Positions 37,759 through 47,521 of a stretch of 64,000 bases of DNA are shown here, piece by piece. A program made the translations under genes and the position numbers. The number at the start of each line of letters is the position of its first letter. The first letter of the stretch is position 1. Source of the DNA: Candidatus Zhuqueibacterota bacterium (GTDB taxonomy: Bacteria; Zhuqueibacterota; Zhuqueibacteria; Residuimicrobiales; Krinioviventaceae); NCBI GenBank assembly GCA_016934825.1, contig JAFGSB010000060.1, positions 1 to 64,000 of the forward strand. The letters run 5' to 3'. The notes under the pieces are model-generated. The model ran no database searches and was not told the origin of the DNA. It worked only from the letters and a program-made list of their open reading frames with translations.

Positions 37759-38805
37759 ATGATTACCCTGCAAAAAATAGCTCAATTGGCCAATGTTTCT
37801 GTCGGAACTGTCGACCGGGTCATTCATAACCGGGGAAGAGTGTCACAGAAAACGGCTGACAGAATTAAAAGAATTATTAAAGAACTCGATTATAAACCCA
37901 ATATTCTGGCTCAAAGTTTGTCGTTATCAAGGACCCGGGAATACAATTTCGGTGTGTTGGTGCCGAAACCAACCCAGGACGGTAGATATTGGGAGTTGCC
38001 CGTCAAGGGTATTAATAAAGCAAGAGAAGAGTTAAATATTTATCGGGTTAATACTATATATTTTCTTTACGATAAATACTCGGAAATTTCATTCAAAAAA
38101 GCTTTTACAAAAATTTTCCAGTCTGAAAAAAAACTGGATGGTCTTATCATTACCCCGGTTTTATCACAGACAGCCCAGGATCTGATTAAAAAAATACCCC
38201 CCGATCTTCCCTATGTCTTTCTTGATTCCTACATCCCGCAATCCAATTGTTTAACATATATCGGAGAAGAATCTTATCAGAGCGGTAAATTGGCCGCCAC
38301 ATTAATGGATATTTTAATTAACAGCCGGGGAACAATTGCCGCGATTAAAGTTCGACCAAAGGACAACCATCTTGAAGACCGGGTAAAAGGATTTCGGGAT
38401 TATTTTAAAGATAAAACCAATGTTACATTCAAATCTTTTAAAGCAAACCGAAAAAAAGATGTCAGGGCATTTTATAATATTACCAGGGACATTATAAAAG
38501 ATATAGATAATTTAAAGGGAATATTTGTCCCGAATTCTACCACATATCAAATTGCCGAATGTGTAAAATCATATGCATTAGATAGTGGAATTAATATTAT
38601 AGGTTACGACCTGGTTGAAGAAAATATTTTTTATTTGAAAAAGGGGATAATCAAATTTTTAATCAGTCAACGTTCCGAGCTGCAGGGTTATATGTGTATC
38701 TATTCTTTATATAAGAATATCGCCCTGCATGAAAAACTCAAAAATAAAATTATGATGCCGATGGACATCATAACAAAGGACAACATTGACTATTATCATG
38801 TTTGA
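37759..38805 (+). CDS. LacI-family transcriptional regulator
   Basis: About 348 residues from the ATG at 37759 (a GTG at 37735 would add eight). The N-terminal helix-turn-helix ITLQKIAQLANVSVGTVDRV and the hinge RIIKELDYKPN are LacI hallmarks. The rest is a periplasmic-binding-protein-like domain (GVLVPKPTQDGRYWELPVKG, then LDGLIITPVLSQ), which binds a sugar or other small ligand. LacI proteins repress, or sometimes activate, carbohydrate genes. No transport or catabolic operon lies next to it, so the target is unclear; an autoregulatory palindrome overlaps its own promoter. Confidence 0.9.
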   Translation: MITLQKIAQLANVSVGTVDRVIHNRGRVSQKTADRIKRIIKELDYKPNILAQSLSLSRTREYNFGVLVPKPTQDGRYWELPVKGINKAREELNIYRVNTIYFLYDKYSEISFKKAFTKIFQSEKKLDGLIITPVLSQTAQDLIKKIPPDLPYVFLDSYIPQSNCLTYIGEESYQSGKLAATLMDILINSRGTIAAIKVRPKDNHLEDRVKGFRDYFKDKTNVTFKSFKANRKKDVRAFYNITRDIIKDIDNLKGIFVPNSTTYQIAECVKSYALDSGINIIGYDLVEENIFYLKKGIIKFLISQRSELQGYMCIYSLYKNIALHEKLKNKIMMPMDIITKDNIDYYHV

Positions 38806-38930
38806 CAACCAAAGCTGACCCGTAAGTAAATTCTTTTTTGTGACGCAGACACGAGCAATTCTCTTTTCAATTGTGTATCCCTTACCAGCGGTAGATATAA
38901 TTTCCCCGGTTAATATATTGAATGTGATAT

Positions 38931-41900
38931 TTACTTTTCATATTTCCAAAAGATATCAAAACCCGTGGTTTTGTCATCTCCTTTGGTCGCCTGAAGAAAT
39001 AAAAACCTGTTGATTTCATATTCCAGGGAAATTTCTTCCGGCACCATTTCATGTGAACGCCCGAGACGAAAATCCTTCTTGTAGCTCAGAAACAAATCGT
39101 TGGTAATGTATTTTCCCAGAACAATTGAAGCCTGCCGCAAATTGCCGTTACCTTTAAATTCGATAACGTCAAGGTTCAATTTTCTTAAAAGTTTGTTTTT
39201 TAATTCCCCTGTCATCCTGGACGTTAACAGTTGTTCGAGTCTTGCGGAACTGACAAGCCCTTCATTTTCGGCTAATTGTGATTTTTCTCCGAATGATAAT
39301 TCGTCCGAATTCCTTCCGAAAACCAGGTAAGCAATGGCATCTTTTTCTTCAACCGGACTGTTATCAAGATAGAAAGTAATAACGGGTTGAGTTGTTTTAC
39401 CGGTAATTTTCAGTTTTAACTGTCTTTTGGCCGAATACGCATCACGAAAATCGTACACTGCCTCAATATTTAAATTGGGTGCTGATTCTTTCCCGCCTTC
39501 AAATACTATTTGTCCCTCGGAGATCTTAAACTTTCTGCCGTAAAGGTCTAATGTCCCTCTGACGGTTTGAACTGTGCCGAATAATTCGAAAACCGGACTT
39601 TCTTTCAGGACGTCAATATGTCCGGATAATTCTATATTCATGTCATCATTTCGAATCCATGCATTTCGGGGGATGTTCACTTTGATCTTGCCGCGCAGTT
39701 TTTCCAGCAACTCCGAATCAGTTTTTTTTGTTTTGGCGATTGTCCTGTTGGAATCGATATTGGTTAATAAAGTCGGGCGTTTCACCGCGGCCGGTTTTTG
39801 TTGAGTTTGAAATGCCGGTAAATAAATCTTTGATCGTAAAATATCGATTGAACCGTCAAAAGCAGGGTTATTTATATTGCCGGTCAGGGAAATATTACTA
39901 TTAATTGTCAACTCGAGATTTTGATTTTTTGCCAAAGGGAAATTGTCTGCTTTAAAAAACAGGTTCATGTCCTGTAAAACAAACTGGTTTTTAGCTTTAA
40001 CGATATCCCCCTTTATATTAATAAAACCTTTTTCGTTTTGTGCACTGATGTTTGTGATATCAATTTTATTATCCTGCAGTTTTAATAAAGCCGCGACATT
40101 GTAAAAGTTCGAACCATATTGAGGAACGGATATGAAAACATTGTTGACCGCCAACGTGCCCGTAATGACGGGATTGTTCAGGGTTTCCGTTACTTTGATA
40201 TCTAACGCCAGTTTGCCTGAAGTTTTTGTCAGGTTATTTGATAATAAATCCAAAAATGATATGTTTATGTTTTCACTCAATATATGTAAATACAGAGGTG
40301 ATCCCTTTGATATCCATTCATTATTTTGTAATGGGAAATTGACGGGCAGTTCACCTGTCAGTTCGATTTTTTCATTTTGTTTACGGTTCAGGGCGGAAGA
40401 AATAAAACACAGATTGTTTTTATAGTTAACTTTTGTTGATAAATTTTCTATGCTAAATGTATTTAACATCGCGTTTGTTAAAGAAATTGTTCCCTGCAAT
40501 TGCGGTTCATTAAATGAACCTGATAATAAGGATTGAACATTTAATATCCCGTTAATAGTCATTTCCGGATTGAAAAATGGGGAAATTTTAGCAAGATCGA
40601 TGTCTTTCATTATCAGGGTTAATTGTTCTTCGCCCGTTTCCCCGAATCCCCCATCCAGAGAAACAGATTGTTCCCCGGAACGGAGCGTAAAGTGATTTAT
40701 GATATAATCTTTTTCTTTAATTTCAACTTGGATCGGATAGTTATCCCCGTACCATTGTTTTTTGCCAATATTGAATAGTATGTCGTGGATTGTTAGCTTT
40801 GGATGATCCGCCAGACATAAAACGGAATTCATTTTTCCGTTTATAGTATCGTTAACAGCGACATGGATCGAATTATCGATACAATTATCGGTAAAACCGA
40901 CCGATATGCCGACAGAATCGATCTTGAACCCTGAGACGTTATTGTTATGGAATTTTATGTCACTTGATCCGCTGATCTCTTTTTTTGAATAACGAACATT
41001 AGCGGAACCGCTTATTAACTCGGAGTGATAGTTTTCATATAATGCCTCAACGAGTGTATAATTCGTTTTTAACTGAAACGAATCTATTTTACCGGTAACA
41101 TTGCCGGTAATTTTACCGGTTGCCGCCAGTTTTGTGCTGTCCATTAAACCGCTCAAATCGCCAATATCATAGTTGAAATTCAGAGCAAACACCGAATCTG
41201 TCCCCGCGTGTCCGTTCACATTGATTTGACCGGGGCGGGTTTTCAGATATAATGAATCAATATTTAATAACTGACCGGCAAAATTCAGGTTTGTAAAAAG
41301 AGTATCAACAGGGATATTATTAAAAAATGACCGGGACAAATTTGCTGAAAATTTAACATCCGGTTTTTTTGGATCCAAAAGCCCGGATAAATTAAATTGC
41401 CCGGAGACAGCCGTTGTTAAATTCGGAAGAAATTTATTCAGATTTATATCGTGAAAACGGCATGTCGCGTCGGTATTCATGTTGTTATTAATATCCAGTT
41501 GTCCGCTGAAAATGGCTTTGCCGGCATTTGTAACGGTATTTATTTTTGTCTTAATTTTTCGGTTCAAAATTTCAGCGGCGGCCGTCAGGCTTCGAATTTG
41601 CAGATTGTTGATACCGGAAGGGGCCAGTTCAGTGATTAATCTGGCATTTGCTGTTTTTAAATCTTTTCCCGACCCTTCAAGATTTAACCGTCCCGTCAGA
41701 TTGGTCATGATATGCGTGTTTTCCAGCCATGTTGTCAGATTGAATTTGCTAAAGTCCATATCGATCAGGAAACCGGGGATGGCGGTCAAATTTGTAACCG
41801 AACCGTGTAACCCAAGCTGTTCATTGTTTTTGTTCAGCGAAGCATCAAAAAACAGAGAATCGTTTACTGTTTGTGCAGTTAAATGCGCGTTTAACGAACC

Positions 41901-42725
41901 AAAAACCGGAAGGGCGGGAACAAATTTTTTGATCTCCGATAGATCGAGTGGTGTGCAATTTAGTTGTAATGTGTTAATACCGGGGTTTTTCAGGTTAACG
42001 GACACATTACCGGCCAGAATGCTTGCGTCGGAACGCAGGTTAAATTGAGATATATTCAAATTGTTCCCAGTAAACGACAGGTTTACATATAGCTGGTTTA
42101 AACTTAACTGCGGCTCCCTGACCTGAAAACTCAGATTTTCCAAAAGTCCGGTAAAATTGTTATTTTCATAATTGAGTGAACAGACGGCAGTGATGTTTTT
42201 TATGCATAAAGACCGTAACGAATCGTCTAATGGAGTTAAAGTGACCGAACCGTTATTCAGGGACAGATTGTCCAGGCTAAGTTGCCAGCTAAAATCGCTA
42301 CCGACGGTTGGCTTGGGTTTGTTTTTATTTTCTGTTACAATAGATTCAAAATTCCAGGTGCTGTCGTGTAATTGGATAATTTTTAATTGCAGGGATTCTA
42401 TCCGCACAGCGCGGAATGATATTTTTTTGTATATCAATTGCAGCGGCCGAAATTGAATTTTTAGGGAAGGGATGTGTACAAGGGTATCAAGCCCTTTTGA
42501 AAAAGACAGATCCGTTATAGCAAGGTTGCTGACCAGATTAGCTTTAATTTCATCTAAATAAAGTGAACCGTCAAGCGCTTTCCCGGCGTTGCTGATTATC
42601 TGTTTTTTCAGCCAGTTTTTAAATATTCCGGTTTGGGTAAAAATCCCGATTCCGGTAAGGAATACCAATAATATGATAATAAAAATTAATACGGTTTTAT
42701 AAATTTTTTTTAACATTTTATTCAT
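38931..42725 (-). CDS. tamB: TamB/DUF490-family translocation and assembly module protein
   Basis: 1264 residues. One N-terminal signal-anchor helix (KTVLIFIIILLVFLTGIGIF) is followed by a very long beta-rich periplasmic body with repeated amphipathic strands and a C-terminal TamB domain (about 950-1264; GTVQTVRGTLDLYGRKFKI, ITGKTTQPVITFYLDNSP). TamB-type AsmA-like proteins form a groove across the periplasm for lipid transport or help insert outer-membrane proteins together with an Omp85 partner. That partner gene ends one base before this start (stop at 42727-42729, ATG at 42723-42725), so the two are one transcription unit. E. coli TamB has a similar length. Confidence 0.9.
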   Translation of the reverse strand: MNKMLKKIYKTVLIFIIILLVFLTGIGIFTQTGIFKNWLKKQIISNAGKALDGSLYLDEIKANLVSNLAITDLSFSKGLDTLVHIPSLKIQFRPLQLIYKKISFRAVRIESLQLKIIQLHDSTWNFESIVTENKNKPKPTVGSDFSWQLSLDNLSLNNGSVTLTPLDDSLRSLCIKNITAVCSLNYENNNFTGLLENLSFQVREPQLSLNQLYVNLSFTGNNLNISQFNLRSDASILAGNVSVNLKNPGINTLQLNCTPLDLSEIKKFVPALPVFGSLNAHLTAQTVNDSLFFDASLNKNNEQLGLHGSVTNLTAIPGFLIDMDFSKFNLTTWLENTHIMTNLTGRLNLEGSGKDLKTANARLITELAPSGINNLQIRSLTAAAEILNRKIKTKINTVTNAGKAIFSGQLDINNNMNTDATCRFHDINLNKFLPNLTTAVSGQFNLSGLLDPKKPDVKFSANLSRSFFNNIPVDTLFTNLNFAGQLLNIDSLYLKTRPGQINVNGHAGTDSVFALNFNYDIGDLSGLMDSTKLAATGKITGNVTGKIDSFQLKTNYTLVEALYENYHSELISGSANVRYSKKEISGSSDIKFHNNNVSGFKIDSVGISVGFTDNCIDNSIHVAVNDTINGKMNSVLCLADHPKLTIHDILFNIGKKQWYGDNYPIQVEIKEKDYIINHFTLRSGEQSVSLDGGFGETGEEQLTLIMKDIDLAKISPFFNPEMTINGILNVQSLLSGSFNEPQLQGTISLTNAMLNTFSIENLSTKVNYKNNLCFISSALNRKQNEKIELTGELPVNFPLQNNEWISKGSPLYLHILSENINISFLDLLSNNLTKTSGKLALDIKVTETLNNPVITGTLAVNNVFISVPQYGSNFYNVAALLKLQDNKIDITNISAQNEKGFINIKGDIVKAKNQFVLQDMNLFFKADNFPLAKNQNLELTINSNISLTGNINNPAFDGSIDILRSKIYLPAFQTQQKPAAVKRPTLLTNIDSNRTIAKTKKTDSELLEKLRGKIKVNIPRNAWIRNDDMNIELSGHIDVLKESPVFELFGTVQTVRGTLDLYGRKFKISEGQIVFEGGKESAPNLNIEAVYDFRDAYSAKRQLKLKITGKTTQPVITFYLDNSPVEEKDAIAYLVFGRNSDELSFGEKSQLAENEGLVSSARLEQLLTSRMTGELKNKLLRKLNLDVIEFKGNGNLRQASIVLGKYITNDLFLSYKKDFRLGRSHEMVPEEISLEYEINRFLFLQATKGDDKTTGFDIFWKYEK

Positions 42726-42726
42726 T

Positions 42727-44568
42727 TTAAAATGCCTGACCGGCGCTTATGTGAAATTGTAATTTATGTTTTCTCTCAAATACCGGCGCCGACACGTCGA
42801 ACCTGATAAGGCCGATGGGTGTGCTCAATCTCAGACCGGTACCCGCTGCATAATGCAGCTTGTATAAATTATAATCAAATTTTTTAGACCAAACATTCCC
42901 TAAATCCATAAATAAAACGCCGGATAATTTTTGCCAAATCGGATAACGCAATTCGAGGCTTGATTCCAGATAGCTGTTCCCGCCGATGGGTTCGCCGTTG
43001 CTGTTTTTAGGGCCGATATCGGAACGCCGCCAGCCGCGGATCGAATTGCTGCCTCCCGCGTAAAAGCGTTCTTCGATTGGTGTGACTTCATCCAAATGTG
43101 TCGGTTCGATCAGGCCTATTTTAAATTTCGTGGCCCAGACAAGCGAATTATTCAGCCGGTGATATTTTCTTGTTTCGAGTAAAATCCTGTAAAAATGATA
43201 ATCACTTTGAAAGCCCAAACCGGAAAGCGTAAGCGTGGCCGAAGTATACAGCCCCTTCACAGGAGTGAAAAGGGGTAATGAGGTGTCGCGTATCAGCCCC
43301 AGAGTAATACCTGACTTGTTATATAAACTAATGTCCCGTTTGTTGAGAGCTTCATCTATAGATTGTTTACTGACAAACAGATTATCCTGTTCGAGAGAGT
43401 AATTAATAAATCCGTCGGTATAGGTGGATATTTTTTTTTGAAAACTTACATTTCCGCCGATACGTCTTATCTTATATCCGGGTTCCCTCTCTTTTTTCAG
43501 GAACGGTTCAATGGTCATCGTCGTGTTTGGCCCCGGGAAGGCGGGGAAAATGTATTTAATACTGAAATTATATGGTTCCAGAAAAGAATGCCTGGCGTAA
43601 AAATTAATCCTCCTGGTGTTACCGAGGAATCCCAGCTTCAATATGTCGGCAGATATTCTGAATTTATCTTCTTTACCGTACCCGACGCCAATTTTTGTGC
43701 GAAAACGGGGAGATTCTTTTAACCTGATCTCGATTGGTATTATATGATGACTATTTGAGTCCAGCACGGCATTTACCGATACATACTGAAATACACCCAG
43801 TGCAAATATCCGGCGCTGTGTGTCCTGTAATAACTCCTGGTTAAAATAGTCGTTGTTAGTAAAAGCTAACTGTTTTTTTATTTTTTCTGACGGGATTTTT
43901 CGGTTCCCGCTAATATTTACAGGGCCAAAAGTACAATAGGGACCGGTTTTTATTTTGTAAAATATCTGGACATTGTTTTCCGAGACGTTTAAATCCGTAA
44001 CAAGTTCAATATGGGGATATCCGGAATTGGTAAAATGATTTATTATTATTTCCTTGTCGCGTGTGAAATAGTCGTCGCGGAACCTGCCGCCTGTTATCAG
44101 GTTTAATTTTGGTTTGATCTTTGTGATTAGCGAATTTGCCGGATTAACATCCCCGTCTTCGGGGAGCAATTGAAAGTTAACGGTATTCACTATTACTGGA
44201 TTGTTTTCGATAATTTCAAAGGTAATAACAATATTATTTTTTTGCTGATCAATATCTCTTAATGTTGAGATTCGTACATTTGTAAAGCCCTCTGTCTGAT
44301 AAAAATCGACAAGCCGATTAATATCATCCTGCAGGAAATTTTCGTTAAAATAATTATCCTCTTTCCAGAACAAAAATTGAGAGAAGAAGCTTCCTCCGTG
44401 ACTTTGAATTATTTTTTTTAAAGTTTTTGCCGGGAAGGTTTTATTGCCTGTAAAGTTGATTTTTTTAAGAATTAAATTATCGGAAGCCGCAAAAACCGTC
44501 GGGAAATCGCAGAGCAGAAATATTATCACTATTATCGGAACAATATTTTTTATTGATTTTTTAAACAT
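42727..44568 (-). CDS. tamA: Omp85-family outer-membrane protein (TamA/BamA-like)
   Basis: 613 residues from the ATG at 44568. Reading upstream to 44715 would run into the mscS gene, and the shorter start gives a signal peptide (SIKNIVPIIVIIFLLCDFPTVFA). Three POTRA-like repeats follow (LKKINFTGNKTF, VNTVNFQLLPED, FGPVNISGNRKIPSEKI). The C-terminal barrel has the conserved loop motif FYAGGSNSIRGWRR and ends in aromatic Phe (SAGQAF), the usual beta-signal. Three POTRAs plus a tamB partner favour TamA over BamA, which usually has five. It probably inserts outer-membrane proteins. Confidence 0.87.
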   Translation of the reverse strand: MFKKSIKNIVPIIVIIFLLCDFPTVFAASDNLILKKINFTGNKTFPAKTLKKIIQSHGGSFFSQFLFWKEDNYFNENFLQDDINRLVDFYQTEGFTNVRISTLRDIDQQKNNIVITFEIIENNPVIVNTVNFQLLPEDGDVNPANSLITKIKPKLNLITGGRFRDDYFTRDKEIIINHFTNSGYPHIELVTDLNVSENNVQIFYKIKTGPYCTFGPVNISGNRKIPSEKIKKQLAFTNNDYFNQELLQDTQRRIFALGVFQYVSVNAVLDSNSHHIIPIEIRLKESPRFRTKIGVGYGKEDKFRISADILKLGFLGNTRRINFYARHSFLEPYNFSIKYIFPAFPGPNTTMTIEPFLKKEREPGYKIRRIGGNVSFQKKISTYTDGFINYSLEQDNLFVSKQSIDEALNKRDISLYNKSGITLGLIRDTSLPLFTPVKGLYTSATLTLSGLGFQSDYHFYRILLETRKYHRLNNSLVWATKFKIGLIEPTHLDEVTPIEERFYAGGSNSIRGWRRSDIGPKNSNGEPIGGNSYLESSLELRYPIWQKLSGVLFMDLGNVWSKKFDYNLYKLHYAAGTGLRLSTPIGLIRFDVSAPVFERKHKLQFHISAGQAF

Positions 44569-44587
44569 TTTTATCGGGATATACTTT

Positions 44588-45487
44588 TTAATTATATTCC
44601 TTGTTCGGGCTAATATTACTGGAAAACGGTACTGGTAAAGGAGAACGAACATGTAAATCACGCTGTGGAAACGGGATTTCAATATTATTTTTACGGAATT
44701 TATGGACAATAGCACAATTTAAATCCGAGCGTACATAATAATGCCGTTTCGGATTAACGATCCACACTCGTAATCTAAGATTCCAACTCGAATCGCCAAA
44801 TTCCATAAATAAAACTTCCGGTTCGGGATGGTTAAGGACCTCTTTGTTTTCCAGGGCAACTTCGGTCAATGACCGGACAACCAAATCCAGATCCGAATTG
44901 TATGAAACGCCGACATCCAAATCAATCCGTACTTTTGGGTCTTCATGCGACCAGTTAACAACCTGCGAAGATATAAAATCGGTGTTGGGGACAATATAGG
45001 AAATGTTGTTAAGCGAGCGGATGGTGGTTGACCTGATGTTAATTTCCAGAACATCCCCTTCCGTATCCCCGACTGTTACCCTGTCGCCGACTTTAATCGG
45101 TTGTTCGAACAGCAGAATTAATCCCGAAATAAAGTTTGAGGTAATATTTTGTAATCCAAAACCGATGCCCACGGACAGCAGACCAAAAATGACAGTTAAT
45201 CCCCTCAAGTCAATACCTATACTATTAAACGCTATAATGACTCCAATAATAATAAGCGTGTATTCGCTAAATCGTTTGAGGACGTATTGTGTTCCTTCCT
45301 GCAAGGGAAGTTTGGATATGATTTTTTTGGCAGTCCAGTTGGATGCTTTTTTTGAAATATAAATAAATAAGATTAAAATGACAATAAATTTGAGAAAAGA
45401 GCCAAGTGATATTTTGGTTTCTCCCAATGAGAACAAAGCAGCGTTCATGATTTTATTGATTTGTTCATAAAGATTTGTTAAGGTCAT
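44588..45487 (-). CDS. mscS: Small-conductance mechanosensitive channel (MscS family)
   Basis: About 299 residues from the ATG at 45487, which has GGAG six bases upstream; the ATG at 45499 has none. There are three membrane helices. The pore helix and beta domain are recognisable in SVGIGFGLQNITSNFISG and FEQPIKVGDRVTVGDTEGDV, followed by the alpha/beta domain. It releases solutes under osmotic downshock from the inner membrane. It is the first gene of the minus-strand mscS-tamA-tamB unit, ending 19 bases before the tamA start. Confidence 0.9.
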   Translation of the reverse strand: MTLTNLYEQINKIMNAALFSLGETKISLGSFLKFIVILILFIYISKKASNWTAKKIISKLPLQEGTQYVLKRFSEYTLIIIGVIIAFNSIGIDLRGLTVIFGLLSVGIGFGLQNITSNFISGLILLFEQPIKVGDRVTVGDTEGDVLEINIRSTTIRSLNNISYIVPNTDFISSQVVNWSHEDPKVRIDLDVGVSYNSDLDLVVRSLTEVALENKEVLNHPEPEVLFMEFGDSSWNLRLRVWIVNPKRHYYVRSDLNCAIVHKFRKNNIEIPFPQRDLHVRSPLPVPFSSNISPNKEYN

Positions 45488-45547
45488 GCTATTCTCCATT
45501 TATGTTTAATAAAATTAATTTGTATTATCTATTTTACTAAAAAAATC

Positions 45548-45576
45548 TTGACTTTTCCAATAGAATTTGATAATAT
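45548..45576 (+). promoter_or_regulatory. Sigma-70-type promoter of tRNA-Gly
   Basis: TTGACT (45548-45553), a 17-base spacer and TAATAT (45571-45576). The spacing to the tRNA 5' end at 45587 (10 bases after the -10 box) is right for a transcription start just before the tRNA. Confidence 0.7.
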
Positions 45577-45586
45577 AGTAAAATTA

Positions 45587-45658
45587 GCGGGAGTAATTCA
45601 GCGGTAGAATGCAAGCTTCCCAAGCTTGACGTTGCGGGTTCGACCCCCGTCTCCCGCT
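45587..45658 (+). tRNA. tRNA-Gly (anticodon CCC)
   Basis: A 72-base cloverleaf. The acceptor arm GCGGGAG pairs with CTCCCGC perfectly; the D-arm is ATTC...GAAT. The anticodon stem CAAGC/GCTTG carries loop TTCCCAA, anticodon CCC reading GGG. The T-arm has GGTTCGACC. The discriminator base is T, usual for glycine, and CCA is not encoded. It is preceded by a good promoter and followed by a terminator, so it is a monocistronic gene. Confidence 0.95.
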
Positions 45659-45661
45659 CAT

Positions 45662-45708
45662 AAAAAAGCCTTTTGCAAAAGCAAATTACTTTTACAAAAG
45701 GTTTTTTT
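45662..45708 (+). terminator. Rho-independent terminator of tRNA-Gly
   Basis: CCTTTTG (45669-45675) pairs with CAAAAGG (45695-45701); the stem continues with AAAAG/CTTTT after one mismatch, loop CAAATTA, followed by seven T residues. A leading A run makes it potentially bidirectional, serving the convergent acetate kinase gene too. Confidence 0.9.
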
Positions 45709-45778
45709 ATTTTGAGGTATGTAAAAATATAAAGGTTTTATAATAATCCGATCATCTGTTATTTATAAAATATTTTAT

Positions 45779-46984
45779 TTATATCGTGACAGGTAATGAT
45801 TCCAGGATTTTTTTTGCATCCTGGGCAATGGCAAGCTCTTCGTTTGTTGGAATAACAAGTACTTTTGTGGGCCCCGTACCGATATCGTATTCATTACGTT
45901 CGTTTTTTTCGGGATCGAAACTAATTCCAAGATAACCCATTCCGGATAAAATAATATTTCTGCAATAGGACGATCTTTCGCCGATACCCGCCGTAAAAAC
46001 GAGTATATCCAATCCGTCAAGAATCGCTGCATATGCACCAATATATTTTTTCAGTCTGTGACAAAAAATATCAAGCGCCTGGATAAATTTTTCATTTCCG
46101 GCCATTGCTTCGTCTTCAATATCTCTGAAATCACTTTTCCCTTCCGTAAGACCGTACATACCGCTTTTTTTGTTCAATAACGCATCAACCTGTGGGAGAG
46201 GTAAATTTTTTAACCTGGCCAGGTGTATAATCAGAGCGGGATCAATATCACCGCTTCGGGTTCCCATTACAAGTCCTTCAAGAGGGGTGAATCCCATGCT
46301 TGTTTCAACTGATTTGCCGCCGTCAACTGCAGTTATACTTGAGCCATTACCCAGATGGCAGGTTATGATTTTTAGTTCTTCTATCGGCCGGTTTACATAT
46401 TTGGCGGCCATTCTTGCCACATAAGCATGCGAAGTCCCGTGAAAGCCGTAACGTCTGATACGGTCATAGTGGTAGAATTCCAATGGAATGGCATAAATAT
46501 GGGCTTTTGGCGGAAGAGTATGATGAAATGCGGTATCAAATACTCCAACCTGCGGTATACCGGGTAATTGTTCTTCACATACTTCAATCCCCTTAAGATT
46601 GTGTGGATTGTGCAGGGGAGCAAATTGTATACATCTTTTTACACCTTCTTTCACTTCTTCGGTAATTAAAACAGATTCAATGAATTCCTCACCCCCATGT
46701 ACAATACGGTGACCGATACCGTCAATGTCCGATTTGTCCTGAATAACCCCGTTTTTTTTGTCCAGTAATGTATTAATAACCAAGCTGATGGCCTCATTAT
46801 GATCCTGGATTGTACGTATTTCGGTAATATTTTTTTTCCCGTCCATAACCGGTTTGTATTTAAGTATAGCGTCGGTTGCACCGATCCGCTCAATCTGTCC
46901 CTTTGCGACGACACTTTCATCATCCATATTGATCAGTTGAAATTTTATCGATGAACTACCACAATTGAGTACAAGAATATTCAT
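45779..46984 (-). CDS. ackA: Acetate kinase
   Basis: About 401 residues from the ATG at 46984, eight or nine bases after GGAG; the upstream TTG/ATG (46999, 46993) would include that site. ASKHA-fold motifs are all present: LVLNCGSSSIKF at the N-terminus, HRIVHGG, FDTAFHHTLP, RYGFHGTSH, ITCHLGNGSS, and VFTAGIGERS near the C-terminus. It interconverts acetyl phosphate and acetate with ATP. No phosphotransacetylase gene lies adjacent, so pta must be elsewhere. The length matches the family (about 400). Confidence 0.97.
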   Translation of the reverse strand: MNILVLNCGSSSIKFQLINMDDESVVAKGQIERIGATDAILKYKPVMDGKKNITEIRTIQDHNEAISLVINTLLDKKNGVIQDKSDIDGIGHRIVHGGEEFIESVLITEEVKEGVKRCIQFAPLHNPHNLKGIEVCEEQLPGIPQVGVFDTAFHHTLPPKAHIYAIPLEFYHYDRIRRYGFHGTSHAYVARMAAKYVNRPIEELKIITCHLGNGSSITAVDGGKSVETSMGFTPLEGLVMGTRSGDIDPALIIHLARLKNLPLPQVDALLNKKSGMYGLTEGKSDFRDIEDEAMAGNEKFIQALDIFCHRLKKYIGAYAAILDGLDILVFTAGIGERSSYCRNIILSGMGYLGISFDPEKNERNEYDIGTGPTKVLVIPTNEELAIAQDAKKILESLPVTI

Positions 46985-47521
46985 CCTGGGCATCTCCAAT
47001 AATTAATTTTTATTCAGCGTGTACCTTAACATAAATAGTATTTTTTGGTTTTCCTAAGTTATAATTTATTGTCAAAATATCAAGTGTAAAGTTCAAATCG
47101 ATGTCTAAAATGGGTCTTAATTTTTTGTATTCGGATTATATCGCTATTGCCTGGCTTAAAGATAAGTACATCATCCGGTGTGTGTTGCAATCATATTGCC
47201 ATAGAACTCATTTTGTCTTCCGGCTATTCGGATATTTGGCATCCATTACCGAAACAGGCATAAAATTATAAAACAAATCGAAAATTTATTATTTCCCTGA
47301 TAATTTTACATTATGAATTCTGATAAAGCAATTTAATATTTATAATAAACAGGTTGTTATTTAGAATGTGGTTTTTTAAATTATAATACATTTATTTTTC
47401 TGTAAAAATTGCCGACAATAGAGAGTAGGTTCCATAAATTATTTGCTTCATTGATGTCAGCTACAGTCCTGCAATCAGTGGATTATTTGAAAAGTTAACC
47501 GGGAAAAACGGATATATTAAA
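46985..47521. other. Intergenic region, no gene seen
   Basis: About 540 AT-rich bases between the divergent acetate kinase and response regulator genes. It must carry both promoters. A TATAAT-like element occurs near 47390, but without a good -35. I see no RNA gene, repeat or conserved structure. Confidence 0.5.

Noticed and set aside
44569-44715. Longer N-terminus for the Omp85 protein
   Set aside because: It would overlap the mscS gene and hide the signal peptide that begins at the ATG at 44568.
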